Shown here in pieces: positions 44,149 through 52,434 of a DNA stretch of 64,000 bases. How positions within the stretch are numbered: position 1 is the first letter of the stretch; the number at the start of each line of letters is the position of its first letter. The DNA comes from Bacteroidota bacterium (GTDB lineage: Bacteria > Bacteroidota > Bacteroidia > Flavobacteriales > Flavobacteriaceae): assembly GCA_020161455.1 (NCBI GenBank), contig JAIUNZ010000001.1:434001-498000 (forward strand), read 5' to 3'. A program made the position numbers and the translations under genes. The notes beneath the pieces are model-generated. The model saw only the letters and a list, made by a program, of their open reading frames with translations, searched no databases and had not been told where the DNA came from.

Positions 44149-45267
44149 TTAGAAAGTTTTGCCATGAGTTTTTTTGATTAATAAAGGGAAACTGAAAGGG
44201 AAAAGTACCATTATTTTCATTATTATATTAGATAACGTTGGTCTTAACAATACTTTCGACAGCAATTTACCCAATCGAATTCTGCTTTTAAAGGTTTCAT
44301 TCCATTTTTCTTGATAGTGTTTTTCAAAGTCTGCTCGTGAAATCTTTTCTTGAAGCAATGCTATCGAAAGTTCGGATGCAATTTTTGCGCTATGCATTGC
44401 CATCGCCATTCCGTTGCCACACAAAGGATGAATTAATCCCGCCGAGTCGCCTACCATTAATATATGATTTTCCACGGTTTTTTTGGCTTCAAAAGAAATT
44501 TGGCTAATGGTTAAAGGTTTTTCAAATAATAGGTTACTCTTTTCAAAAATAGTTTTCAATTTTGGATTCTTCATTAAAACTTGCATCTGAAAATCTTCAA
44601 TGTTTTTATACCTTTTAAAGGATTTATATTGTGCCAGATAACAAATATTTACCTGATTATTTTCTACTTTAGAAACGCCACAATAACCGCCGTCAAAATT
44701 ATGTAATCCAACTAAATTATCAGGAAAATCGCAATTGTAATGGGCTTTTATGGCTAACCAGGGTGATTTTTTTTTAATAAAATTTCTTTTCAAAGTTACA
44801 TCCATAGTAGAACGTTTCCCGAAAGCTCCAAGAACTATTTTAGATTTGAATTGTTGTTCGTTAGTAGTAAAAACGGTAAAATTATTATTTGAAAAAATTA
44901 TTTCTTGAACTTCTTCTTGAAAAAATTTACAACCAAGTGCAATCGCTTTTTGGTATAAATAATAATCTAAAGTGAAGCGACTTACCCCAAATCCACCTAA
45001 TGGAAGATTGGAAGTAATGAAAGTTCCGTTAGCAATAGAAAATTCAAGTTGGTTGATTTTTGCAACGTTTAACCCTTCTAAATCGAGAGCTAAATAGTGG
45101 CAATATGGCAGCACTTCATTGGAAATATATTCGCCACAGACTTTGTGTTTTGGAAATTCATTTTTTTCGATAACAGTAACCGAAAAGCCATGTTTAGAAA
45201 GATGGATTGCCGCTGTAAGTCCAGCCAACCCACCACCAACGATGACTATTTCAGATTGATTTTCCAC
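44149..45267 (-). CDS. FAD-dependent monooxygenase/geranylgeranyl-reductase-type flavoprotein
   Basis: 372 residues. IVIVGGGLAGLTAAIHLSKHG at 7-27 (in part GGGLAGLTAAIHLSKHG) binds FAD. DSAGLIHPLCGNGMAMAMHSA near 270-290 is the second FAD motif of the PHBH/GGR group. It starts with GTG at 45267; I found no in-frame ATG close upstream. It is the first gene of the cluster. It may hydroxylate the resorcinol ring (as SrsC) or reduce an isoprenoid side chain, and the first reading fits the neighbours better. Confidence 0.85.
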   Translation of the reverse strand: MENQSEIVIVGGGLAGLTAAIHLSKHGFSVTVIEKNEFPKHKVCGEYISNEVLPYCHYLALDLEGLNVAKINQLEFSIANGTFITSNLPLGGFGVSRFTLDYYLYQKAIALGCKFFQEEVQEIIFSNNNFTVFTTNEQQFKSKIVLGAFGKRSTMDVTLKRNFIKKKSPWLAIKAHYNCDFPDNLVGLHNFDGGYCGVSKVENNQVNICYLAQYKSFKRYKNIEDFQMQVLMKNPKLKTIFEKSNLLFEKPLTISQISFEAKKTVENHILMVGDSAGLIHPLCGNGMAMAMHSAKIASELSIALLQEKISRADFEKHYQEKWNETFKSRIRLGKLLSKVLLRPTLSNIIMKIMVLFPFSFPLLIKKTHGKTF

Positions 45268-45334
45268 CCTACCAAAGTAATCAATTTAAAATTATAAAAA
45301 GATTCTAAACTAGAATTAACAATTGTTTAATCAA

Positions 45335-45360
45335 AAAAACTGCTTGGTGAAGCAGTTTTT
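45335..45360 (-). terminator. Terminator after acs
   Basis: AAAAACTGCTT (45335-45345), a GGTG loop and AAGCAGTTTTT (45350-45360) form an 11-bp perfect stem. On the minus strand it is followed by TTTTGATT and lies 7 bp beyond the acs stop. It isolates acs from the polyketide cluster. Confidence 0.85.
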
Positions 45361-45366
45361 AAAATC

Positions 45367-47274
45367 TTATTCTTTTCCTGAAATTATAACATCTACACAC
45401 TCTGGATTGAGCAATGTGGAAATGTCTCCGAAGTTACTATAGTCACCTTCAGCAATTTTTCGTAATATTCGTCGCATGATTTTTCCCGAACGCGTTTTGG
45501 GTAAACCTGATACGAATTGGATCTTATCTAGTTTAGCGATTGGACCAATTTGGTCTGATATTAGCTGATTGATTTCTTTAATCAGATTGTCTTGATTTCT
45601 ACTTTCGCCTGATTCTTTTAGGGTTACATAACCGTATAAAGCACTACCTTTCACATCGTGAGGAAAGCCAACGATAGCACTTTCGGCTACTGCTGGATGT
45701 TCGTTGATAGCATCTTCAATAGGTGCTGTTCCTAAATTATGTCCAGAAACAATGATGACATCATCTACTCTACCTGTAATTCTGTAATAGCCTACTTCAT
45801 CACGCAAAGCACCATCACCAGTAAAATATTTTCCTGGAAAAGCAGTAAAATAAGTTTCTTTAAAACGTTGATGGTCATTCCAAATGGTTCGTGCCATACT
45901 TGGCCATGGGAATTTGATACACAAACTACCCGTTACTTGGTTGCCTTCGATTTCGTTACGCAATTCATCCATCAACACTGGTTGTATTCCGGGTAAAGGC
46001 AACGTTGCATACGTTGGTTTGGTTGGTGTAATGAATGGAATTGGAGAAATCATAATGCCGCCAGTTTCGGTTTGCCACCAGGTATCTACTAATGGGCAAC
46101 GTTTTCCGCCAACATGGTCATTATACCAATGCCAAGCTTCTTCATTAATAGGCTCACCAACGGAACCAATCACTTTTAATGATTGTAAAGGATATTTTTG
46201 AACAAAGTCGATGCTCTTTTTCGCCAAAGCTCTGATAGCGGTTGGCGCAGTATAAAACTGATTGACTTGATGTTTTTCGATAACATCCCAAAAACGACTG
46301 TAATTAGGATAAGACGGAACGCCTTCAAAAAGAACTGTTGTAGCACCGTTTAATAATGGTCCGTAAAGAATATAGGAATGTCCTGTTATCCAGCCAATAT
46401 CGGCGGTACACCAATAGACATCGTTCTCTTCGTAGTTGAAAATATTTTTAAAAGTATAAGCTGTATAAACCATATAACCTGCGGTGGTATGCACCATTCC
46501 TTTTGGTTTTCCAGTAGAACCTGATGTATAAAGAATGAACAACGGATCTTCGGCATCCATTATTGCGGCTACATTATTAGGAATAGCAGTATCTAATAAA
46601 GGTTGTAACCAAACATCTCTTCCTTCTTTCATCGTGATGTTGGCATGAGTTCTTTTGACAACCAATACTCGTTCAACTCCGGGTGTTTTTTGTAGAGCTT
46701 CGTCAATGATACCTTTTAAATCGATGGTTTTATCGCCTCGATAGCCACCATCGGAAGTAATGACAAGTTTGCAATCGGAATCATTAATACGACTGGAAAC
46801 GGCTGATGCCGAGAAACCAGCAAAGATTACGGAATGTATCGCTCCTATTCGTGCGCAAGCCAAAATGGATACGGCTAGTTCTGGAATCATTGGAAGATAA
46901 ATGCAAACTCGATCACCTTTTTTAATTCCTTGATCGGTTAGCACATTTGCCATTTTGGCTACTCTTGCATACAATTCGGTATAAGTGATGTGTTGTGCTT
47001 CTTCTTCTGGATTGTTAGGTTCAAAGATGATAGCTGTTTTATCGCCACGACGTGCCAAATGCCTATCGATACAGTTTTTAGTAATATTCAATTTGGCATC
47101 AATAAACCAACGGAACTTCGCTTGCTCAAAATCAAAATCGAAAACTTTCTCCCATTTTTGGTACCACGAGAAATTTTCGTCGGCAATTTTATCCCAAAAC
47201 TTTTTCGGTTCGCGAACCGATTTTTTATACATTTTGAAGTAATTCTCTAAATCGTGTATTTTATAATAGCTCAT
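45367..47274 (-). CDS. acs: Acetyl-CoA synthetase
   Basis: 635 residues, the full family length. The ATP/AMP loop is YTSGSTGKPKGMVHT (about 250-264). The acyl-adenylate motif is DTWWQTETGG, and the C-terminal GLPKTRSGKIMRR carries the catalytic lysine that is often acetylated. It converts acetate, ATP and CoA to acetyl-CoA. The two genes immediately upstream encode a small membrane protein and an MHS-type transporter, suggesting uptake and activation of a short-chain acid as one unit. Confidence 0.96.
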   Translation of the reverse strand: MSYYKIHDLENYFKMYKKSVREPKKFWDKIADENFSWYQKWEKVFDFDFEQAKFRWFIDAKLNITKNCIDRHLARRGDKTAIIFEPNNPEEEAQHITYTELYARVAKMANVLTDQGIKKGDRVCIYLPMIPELAVSILACARIGAIHSVIFAGFSASAVSSRINDSDCKLVITSDGGYRGDKTIDLKGIIDEALQKTPGVERVLVVKRTHANITMKEGRDVWLQPLLDTAIPNNVAAIMDAEDPLFILYTSGSTGKPKGMVHTTAGYMVYTAYTFKNIFNYEENDVYWCTADIGWITGHSYILYGPLLNGATTVLFEGVPSYPNYSRFWDVIEKHQVNQFYTAPTAIRALAKKSIDFVQKYPLQSLKVIGSVGEPINEEAWHWYNDHVGGKRCPLVDTWWQTETGGIMISPIPFITPTKPTYATLPLPGIQPVLMDELRNEIEGNQVTGSLCIKFPWPSMARTIWNDHQRFKETYFTAFPGKYFTGDGALRDEVGYYRITGRVDDVIIVSGHNLGTAPIEDAINEHPAVAESAIVGFPHDVKGSALYGYVTLKESGESRNQDNLIKEINQLISDQIGPIAKLDKIQFVSGLPKTRSGKIMRRILRKIAEGDYSNFGDISTLLNPECVDVIISGKE

Positions 47275-47294
47275 CGAATGTTACTTTAAAAAAA

Positions 47295-47513
47295 TTAATT
47301 ATCATATTCTCCTTTGATTGAATAATAGCCAAATAAAGATAATCCAAAAACAATTAGAGGTGCCAAAATGAAAACGATTATGCCTCCAAATACTATATCT
47401 TCTGTTTTTCCGGTTGTCAACTTTGGCAATCCAAAAACAAAAATACAAAAGTATGCCGAAGCAACAGCTAAGACCAACCAAAGTATTCCTAATATTCTTT
47501 TTATTGTGTTCAT
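47295..47513 (-). CDS. Small two-helix membrane protein
   Basis: I start at the ATG at 47513 (MNTIKRIL), giving 72 residues; the frame extends only to a TTG. Two hydrophobic segments (about 7-26 and 39-62) flank a short loop with LTTGKTED. No enzyme family is recognised. It sits between the transporter (9 bp away) and acs, and may be a small accessory subunit of the transporter. Confidence 0.65.
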   Translation of the reverse strand: MNTIKRILGILWLVLAVASAYFCIFVFGLPKLTTGKTEDIVFGGIIVFILAPLIVFGLSLFGYYSIKGEYDN

Positions 47514-47522
47514 AAGCTTCAA

Positions 47523-48986
47523 TTAATCGTTAGTAGTTTCATTTTTCCAACTTAAATAAATCATTCCGATGACAAAGCAGACCGAAGCAATGATGATAGG
47601 ATACCACAAACCTTCGAGATAATACTCTGGATTGCCGTTGGTTTTGGCATTGGTTACAAAATAGGTGGAAATGGCGGGCAGTAATCCTCCGAAGATTCCG
47701 TTGCCCACGTGATATGGTAACGACATCGACGTATAGCGAATTTTAGTTGGAAACATTTCGACCAAAAAGGCCGCGATTGGTCCGTAAACCATGGTTACAA
47801 AAATCACTTGAATGAAGACTAGAAAGACTAACATCCAACGGTCGCTGTTACTAATGGTCATTTGAGTTTTTATAGTCAAATCGGTTTGGTTTTGAACTTC
47901 TTTTACTTCTGTTTTATCTGCATATACTTTATAGGTTATTACATTGTTACCTTCAGTTATTAATTTTTTAGAAACAAGTTCTTTGTGTGCAACATTTACC
48001 GTTTCATACATCGTTTTATAGATGGGACAATAGAGCAAAATTGCCAACAACATCCCGAACATCATGATACTCTTTCGCCCAATTTTATCACTCAACCAAC
48101 CAAACACTACAAAAAATGGTGTGCCAAACAAGAGTGCAATTCCGAGCAACGTATCTACTTGCGAACTGTCGATGGCGAGCACGGTTTTCATAAAACTCAT
48201 GGCATAGAATTGTCCAGTGTACCAGATGACGCCTTGTCCCATCGTTGCACCAAAGAGCGCAAGCAACACAAACTTTAAATTGTATTTATTTCCAAAGCTA
48301 TCTTTTAGTGGGTTCTTGCTGATGTTGCCTTCGGCTTTGGCTTTGGCAAACTCTGGCGATTCGTGCATTTTTTTTCGAATCATATAGGACACAAAAACCA
48401 TCACTATCGAAACCCAAAAAGGCACACGCCAACCCCAAGCGTCAAATTGACTATCGGACAAAACGTTTTTGGTTATCAATATCACCATCAAGGAAATGAA
48501 TAATCCAACGGTTGCAGTGGTTTGTATCCACGAAGTAAAATAACCGCGCTGTCCTTTTGGAGCGTGCTCGGCTACATAAGTGGCGGCTCCACCATATTCT
48601 CCGCCAAGTGCCAACCCTTGCAATAATCGCAAGATTAGCACCAATATTGGCGCAGCATAACCAATGGTTTCAAAGCTTGGCACACATCCTATTAAGAATG
48701 TTGCGCCACCCATTAGTAGCAAGGTAGCCATGAACGTATATTTTCTACCAATCAAATCGCCTAGTCTTCCGAAGAACAAAGCACCAAATGGTCGCACTAC
48801 AAATCCGGCGGCAAAGGTAGCTAATGTAGATAAAAAAGCGGCGGTTGGATTATCGCTTGGAAAAAATTTGGTAGAAATTACGATGGCTAAACTGCCAAAA
48901 ATGTAAAAATCATACCATTCAATTAACGTTCCCATCGAAGATGCGGAAATAACCTTGAACAAGGAACTTTTTTGTGTTTTATCCAT
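47523..48986 (-). CDS. MHS-type MFS transporter (ProP/KgtP-like)
   Basis: 487 residues with about 12 transmembrane helices. It starts with SSMGTLIEWYDFYIFG, the metabolite:H+ symporter (MHS) signature. RPFGALFFGRLGDLIGRK is motif A (in part GRLGDLIGRK) and RLLQGLALGGEYGGA is the conserved MHS helix 4 segment. A polar insert (VNVAHKELVSKKLITEGNNV and after, about 325-385) is longer than usual. Its substrate is probably a carboxylate or similar organic acid, given acs downstream. Confidence 0.9.
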   Translation of the reverse strand: MDKTQKSSLFKVISASSMGTLIEWYDFYIFGSLAIVISTKFFPSDNPTAAFLSTLATFAAGFVVRPFGALFFGRLGDLIGRKYTFMATLLLMGGATFLIGCVPSFETIGYAAPILVLILRLLQGLALGGEYGGAATYVAEHAPKGQRGYFTSWIQTTATVGLFISLMVILITKNVLSDSQFDAWGWRVPFWVSIVMVFVSYMIRKKMHESPEFAKAKAEGNISKNPLKDSFGNKYNLKFVLLALFGATMGQGVIWYTGQFYAMSFMKTVLAIDSSQVDTLLGIALLFGTPFFVVFGWLSDKIGRKSIMMFGMLLAILLYCPIYKTMYETVNVAHKELVSKKLITEGNNVITYKVYADKTEVKEVQNQTDLTIKTQMTISNSDRWMLVFLVFIQVIFVTMVYGPIAAFLVEMFPTKIRYTSMSLPYHVGNGIFGGLLPAISTYFVTNAKTNGNPEYYLEGLWYPIIIASVCFVIGMIYLSWKNETTND

Positions 48987-49107
48987 TTGGTGGTTGGTTT
49001 GGTTTTATAAAAATAGAAAAAATAATTAAAAATATACTCTAAAGTTGAATCCCTTTTCTCTTAAGAACTATAAAACAAACTTTATTTTAATGTTTTAATT
49101 AATAAAA

Positions 49108-49135
49108 AAAGGAACTATTGTGTGATAGTTCCTTT
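49108..49135 (-). terminator. Terminator of the Hpt-FAH-DnaQ unit
   Basis: AAAGGAACTAT (49108-49118) and ATAGTTCCTTT (49125-49135) form a perfect 11-bp stem. On the minus strand it runs into a T-rich tail, 22 bp after the Hpt stop. Confidence 0.85.
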
Positions 49136-49157
49136 TGATTTGTATTTAAAAGTTTCT

Positions 49158-49502
49158 TTAAATTTCGAAATCTTTTTTTATTTCTTTGATTGCTTTTTCT
49201 ACTTGATCTTTTATACTGTCATAGGTTGCATCAATTTCTTTTCTTTTTCCTTCACGTTTTGTCCAAGCTTCTACTTGAAGTATTTCTTCGAAAGCTTGAT
49301 TCATTCCAAGTAAATCAAGAGTTGGTTTAATTTTATGTGCATAGCTGTAGGCCAATTTATGATCTTTTATCTCAATTCCTTGCTCGATATATTTCATATC
49401 TTCCGGTACTTCTGTAACAAATAGAGAGATAATTTGCATTACGAATTCAGGATCGTTATCTGAAAGTTCGTAAACTTTTGCTAGGTTGTAATTTATTGCC
49501 AT
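49158..49502 (-). CDS. Single-domain Hpt (histidine phosphotransfer) protein
   Basis: 114 residues, a helical Hpt domain with the phosphorylatable H56 in YSYAHKIKPTLDLLG. The consensus AHxLKG is AHKIKP here, with a proline in place of the glycine. A stand-alone Hpt shuttles phosphate between a hybrid kinase and a response regulator in a multistep phosphorelay. The partners are not in the window. Its start overlaps the FAH stop as TAATG. Confidence 0.88.
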   Translation of the reverse strand: MAINYNLAKVYELSDNDPEFVMQIISLFVTEVPEDMKYIEQGIEIKDHKLAYSYAHKIKPTLDLLGMNQAFEEILQVEAWTKREGKRKEIDATYDSIKDQVEKAIKEIKKDFEI

Positions 49503-50113
49503 TATTTAATTTGTAATCTTAATAATTTTTTATTGTTTAAAAATCCTTCAAGAACATCATTTGGAGCAACTTTTGCTACCCCTTTTGGGGTTCCAGTAAA
49601 AATAATGTCGCCTTTTTTTAGCGTGAAATACTGAGAAACGTGTTCAATCAATTCATCAATTGACCAAATCATCAAATTAGTATTTCCTTCTTGAACGATG
49701 TTTTGATTGTTTGTTAATTCAAATTTAATGTTTTCTAATGAATCTAAAGAATTTTTCGGTATAAAGTCACCAATAATCGCTGAACCGTCAAAAGCTTTGG
49801 ATTTTTCCCAAGATAATCCTTTTTCTTTGAGGCTATTTTGTATGTCGCGAGCGGTAAAATCGATTCCCAAACCGATTTCATCATAATATTTGTGTGCAAA
49901 TTTTTTGTTGATGTACTTCCCTACTTTATTAATCTTAACTATTATTTCAAGTTCATGATGCACTTCGTTGGTAAATTCGGGAATCGTAAAAGGTGTTTTC
50001 TTTGGTAATATTGCTGTATCAGGCTTTAAAAAAACAACTGGTTCGGCTGGTCTTTCGTTATTCAATTCCTCAATGTGGTCAACATAATTTCTTCCGATAC
50101 AAATAATTTTCAT
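49502..50113 (-). CDS. Fumarylacetoacetate hydrolase family protein
   Basis: 203 residues, single FAH domain. The metal-binding glutamates lie in NEVHHELEIIVKI (about 68-80) and the aspartate in LGIDFTARD (about 101-109). The C-terminal GDIIFTGTPKGVAKV is the family's last conserved loop. Proteins of this size include acylpyruvases and oxaloacetate decarboxylases; which one cannot be decided. The gene sits 21 bp after a DnaQ-type gene in a unit of unrelated functions. Confidence 0.9.
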   Translation of the reverse strand: MKIICIGRNYVDHIEELNNERPAEPVVFLKPDTAILPKKTPFTIPEFTNEVHHELEIIVKINKVGKYINKKFAHKYYDEIGLGIDFTARDIQNSLKEKGLSWEKSKAFDGSAIIGDFIPKNSLDSLENIKFELTNNQNIVQEGNTNLMIWSIDELIEHVSQYFTLKKGDIIFTGTPKGVAKVAPNDVLEGFLNNKKLLRLQIK

Positions 50114-50134
50114 TATCTAATGCGCTAAAAATTG

Positions 50135-50908
50135 TTATTGTTTTGTACTTAACTTTCTTAGTTTGATTGCTGTTAGTACTTTCTTAGTATATAATGGGAA
50201 ATCGGCATTTTGTATCCAACCAAAATATCCTGGTTCAGCATCAAATACATCTTCAACAAGATTTCCTTTGTGCTTTCCAAAGTTGAATATTTCATTTCCA
50301 TCTTCGTTTAAGGCAATGAAACCCGCAAAATCAACTGATTTTTTTCTTGTTGTAAACTTAGATAGAAAATTCATGTCGTTTTCTAAATCTTCGTAACGGT
50401 CTAGTTGTGCTTTTAATATTTCATAAGTAGCATTAGTATCTGCTTCGGCGGAATGTGCATTTTCTAGACTTTCATTGCAGTAGAATTTATAAGCAGCAGA
50501 AAGAGTTCGTTCTTCTTTTTTGTGAAAAATAGTTTGAATATCTACCGAAACTCTATTTTTCATTTCAAAATCAACGTTAGCTCGAAGTAATTCTTCTGCT
50601 AGTAGCGGTATGTCAAATCGATCTGAATTAAACCCAGCCAAGTCAGAGTCTTTAATCATGTTGTAAACTTGACTTGATAGTTCCGCAAATGTAGGTTCGT
50701 TGGCTACTTTTTCATCAGAAATACCGTGAACCAGTGTGGCATGAATAGGAATAGGAATTGTTGGATTGACCAACCATGTTTTGCTTTCTTTGTTTCCGTT
50801 TGGAAAGATTTTCAGTATCGAAATCTCTACAATTCTATCTCTTGCTACATCTACACCCGTAGTTTCGAGATCAAAAAAGCATATAGGTCGGTTTAATTTC
50901 AATTCCAT
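50135..50908 (-). CDS. DnaQ-like 3'-5' exonuclease with ExoX-type C-terminal domain
   Basis: 257 residues. The DEDDh exonuclease core is present: D13 and E15 in CFFDLETTG, GFNSDRFDIPLL (DEDD motif II), and HSAEADTNATYEILKAQ (motif III with His and Asp). The C-terminal part FGKHKGNLVEDVFDAEPGYFGW (in part FGKHKGNLVEDVF) resembles the extra domain of exodeoxyribonuclease X. It acts on DNA ends in repair or proofreading. It begins 18 bp after the FKBP gene. Confidence 0.9.
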   Translation of the reverse strand: MELKLNRPICFFDLETTGVDVARDRIVEISILKIFPNGNKESKTWLVNPTIPIPIHATLVHGISDEKVANEPTFAELSSQVYNMIKDSDLAGFNSDRFDIPLLAEELLRANVDFEMKNRVSVDIQTIFHKKEERTLSAAYKFYCNESLENAHSAEADTNATYEILKAQLDRYEDLENDMNFLSKFTTRKKSVDFAGFIALNEDGNEIFNFGKHKGNLVEDVFDAEPGYFGWIQNADFPLYTKKVLTAIKLRKLSTKQ

Positions 50909-50926
50909 CTGTTAGTTGTTTGTTTT

Positions 50927-51931
50927 TTAATTATGACATGTTGGGTCTAAATATCTTTTCTTTCCATTTCCTGATGTTCCGCATGTTGGAATATCATCAA
51001 AAGGATATGTAGCCGTTTCAAGTACATTTATTCTTGTTTCGTAACGTGTTAGATAACCATCATTGTCATCGTCTGAATCCTGAAAGTCTGGAATACCATC
51101 ACCATCTGTATCATCTGGATTTATTACTCCTGTTGGAAGTGTTACTACATAACCATCGTTATTTATATCTTCTTGATAAGAATAAATTCCATCTCCATCT
51201 TGGTCTGTTCTTTGTATTTCAAATAATTTTACACTAAAAACCAAAGGAGAATAAGCCGGAATTGTTCCTTGTGAACCTCTATAATATGCTAATCCAGAAG
51301 GAACAAACATTACTGCAGCACCAAAGTTAGCATAGCTAATAGTTCCATCGGGATTTTCTAAATAGCTTCCGGTTTTTAATTTTGGGAAAATCTCGCTCCA
51401 TCCTCTGATAACTCCTGTTAAAGAAAAGAATGATGATGGATTTTTATTTTCTTCAAATTGTGTTCCTGCTATACTGGTGGTTGTATTTTCACCAACAGTT
51501 TCTGTTTTTGTATATAAGAATTCACCTCTATAGCCTGTTAATACATTATCTACATTGCATGGTGATTTACTATTTGTTCCTACTCCTTCTCTTAAGAGTA
51601 GATAATAAATCGTATAAACTACATCATTTTCACCCTGTCTAACGGTCACTGTTCTTGTTTGCTTTGGGTAATCAGTCTGATCCCAAATTGATACTTGCGT
51701 TCCGCCAGAAGGAATTGGTGTATAAGTAACATCCATATCATCTTCGGTACCTGGACTGTTGGTAACCGTCAAATAATGTGTTTTCATAAAAGTTTCAATA
51801 TTGTTCATATCAGTAGCTTTTTGCACCTCATAATCTCTTAATGGCTCCAAAGCAGCATTATCACTTTTTGAACAAGAAGTAACTATTATAAATCCGAAAA
51901 GTAATAGTAATGATTTTAAAACTTTATTCAT
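50927..51931 (-). CDS. FKBP-type peptidyl-prolyl isomerase lipoprotein with DxDxDG repeats
   Basis: 334 residues. The signal sequence with lipobox FIIVTSC gives lipid-anchored Cys20. An FKBP-like domain (about 95-235) includes FFSLTGVIRGWSEIFPKLKTGS and VMFVPSGLAYYR (in part GVIRGWSEIFPKLKTG), the usual active-site surface. The C-terminal tail (about 240-305) is a run of calcium-binding loops (DQDGDGIYSYQED, DDTDGDGIPDFQDSDDDNDG), thrombospondin type 3-like. It folds or handles proteins in the periplasm or at the outer membrane. The Asp-rich tail is a fusion typical of Flavobacteria. Confidence 0.85.
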   Translation of the reverse strand: MNKVLKSLLLLFGFIIVTSCSKSDNAALEPLRDYEVQKATDMNNIETFMKTHYLTVTNSPGTEDDMDVTYTPIPSGGTQVSIWDQTDYPKQTRTVTVRQGENDVVYTIYYLLLREGVGTNSKSPCNVDNVLTGYRGEFLYTKTETVGENTTTSIAGTQFEENKNPSSFFSLTGVIRGWSEIFPKLKTGSYLENPDGTISYANFGAAVMFVPSGLAYYRGSQGTIPAYSPLVFSVKLFEIQRTDQDGDGIYSYQEDINNDGYVVTLPTGVINPDDTDGDGIPDFQDSDDDNDGYLTRYETRINVLETATYPFDDIPTCGTSGNGKKRYLDPTCHN

Positions 51932-52010
51932 TTTAATTTTTTTTTTAGGTGTGCAAGATACAATATTGATTTATTTTTGTAAACTAATTAACGTTGATTT
52001 TAGAAAAAAG

Positions 52011-52382
52011 ATGAGAGTTGATAAATACTTGTGGTGTATTCGTTATTACAAAACCCGAAATATGGTTACTGAAGCTTGTAAAAAAAATCAAGTTACTGTA
52101 AATGGACAAGTAGCTAAAGCTTCAAAAGAGGTTTTTCCACTAGACAGAATAACTTTTAGAAAAGACCAAATTACTTATATTATTAGTGTTTTAGACATCC
52201 CTGCTAATAGAGTTTCCGCCAAACTTGTTGATGTTTATCGAAAAGATGAAACTCCAAAAGAATCCTTTGAACATTTAGAGTTATTAAAATTGTCTAAGGA
52301 GCATTATCGAAAACATGGTGAAGGACGACCCACTAAAAAAGACCGTAGAGATTTGGATGATTTATATACCCAAGATGAATAA
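52011..52382 (+). CDS. hslR: S4-domain RNA-binding protein, Hsp15-like
   Basis: I choose the ATG at 52011 (MRVDKYLWCIRYYKTRNM), which starts the S4 domain as in Hsp15; an upstream frame extension to 51951 adds 20 unlikely residues. 123 residues: S4 domain about 1-60 with VDKYLWCIRYYKTR and VTVNGQVAKASKEVF, then a basic C-terminal tail. E. coli Hsp15 binds 50S subunits with stuck peptidyl-tRNA. It is divergent from the FKBP gene and followed by a strong terminator shared with the next gene. Confidence 0.85.
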   Translation: MRVDKYLWCIRYYKTRNMVTEACKKNQVTVNGQVAKASKEVFPLDRITFRKDQITYIISVLDIPANRVSAKLVDVYRKDETPKESFEHLELLKLSKEHYRKHGEGRPTKKDRRDLDDLYTQDE

Positions 52383-52387
52383 AAACA

Positions 52388-52418
52388 AAAAAGACCTAAT
52401 AAATTAGGTCTTTTTTTA
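52388..52418. terminator. Bidirectional terminator between the S4 gene and the first giant T9SS protein gene
   Basis: A perfect 13-bp stem (AAAAAAGACCTAA at 52388-52400, TTAGGTCTTTTTT at 52405-52417) with a TAAA loop. It has a T run on both strands and serves both convergent genes. Confidence 0.92.
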
Positions 52419-52434
52419 TCTTTTAACGTTATGC

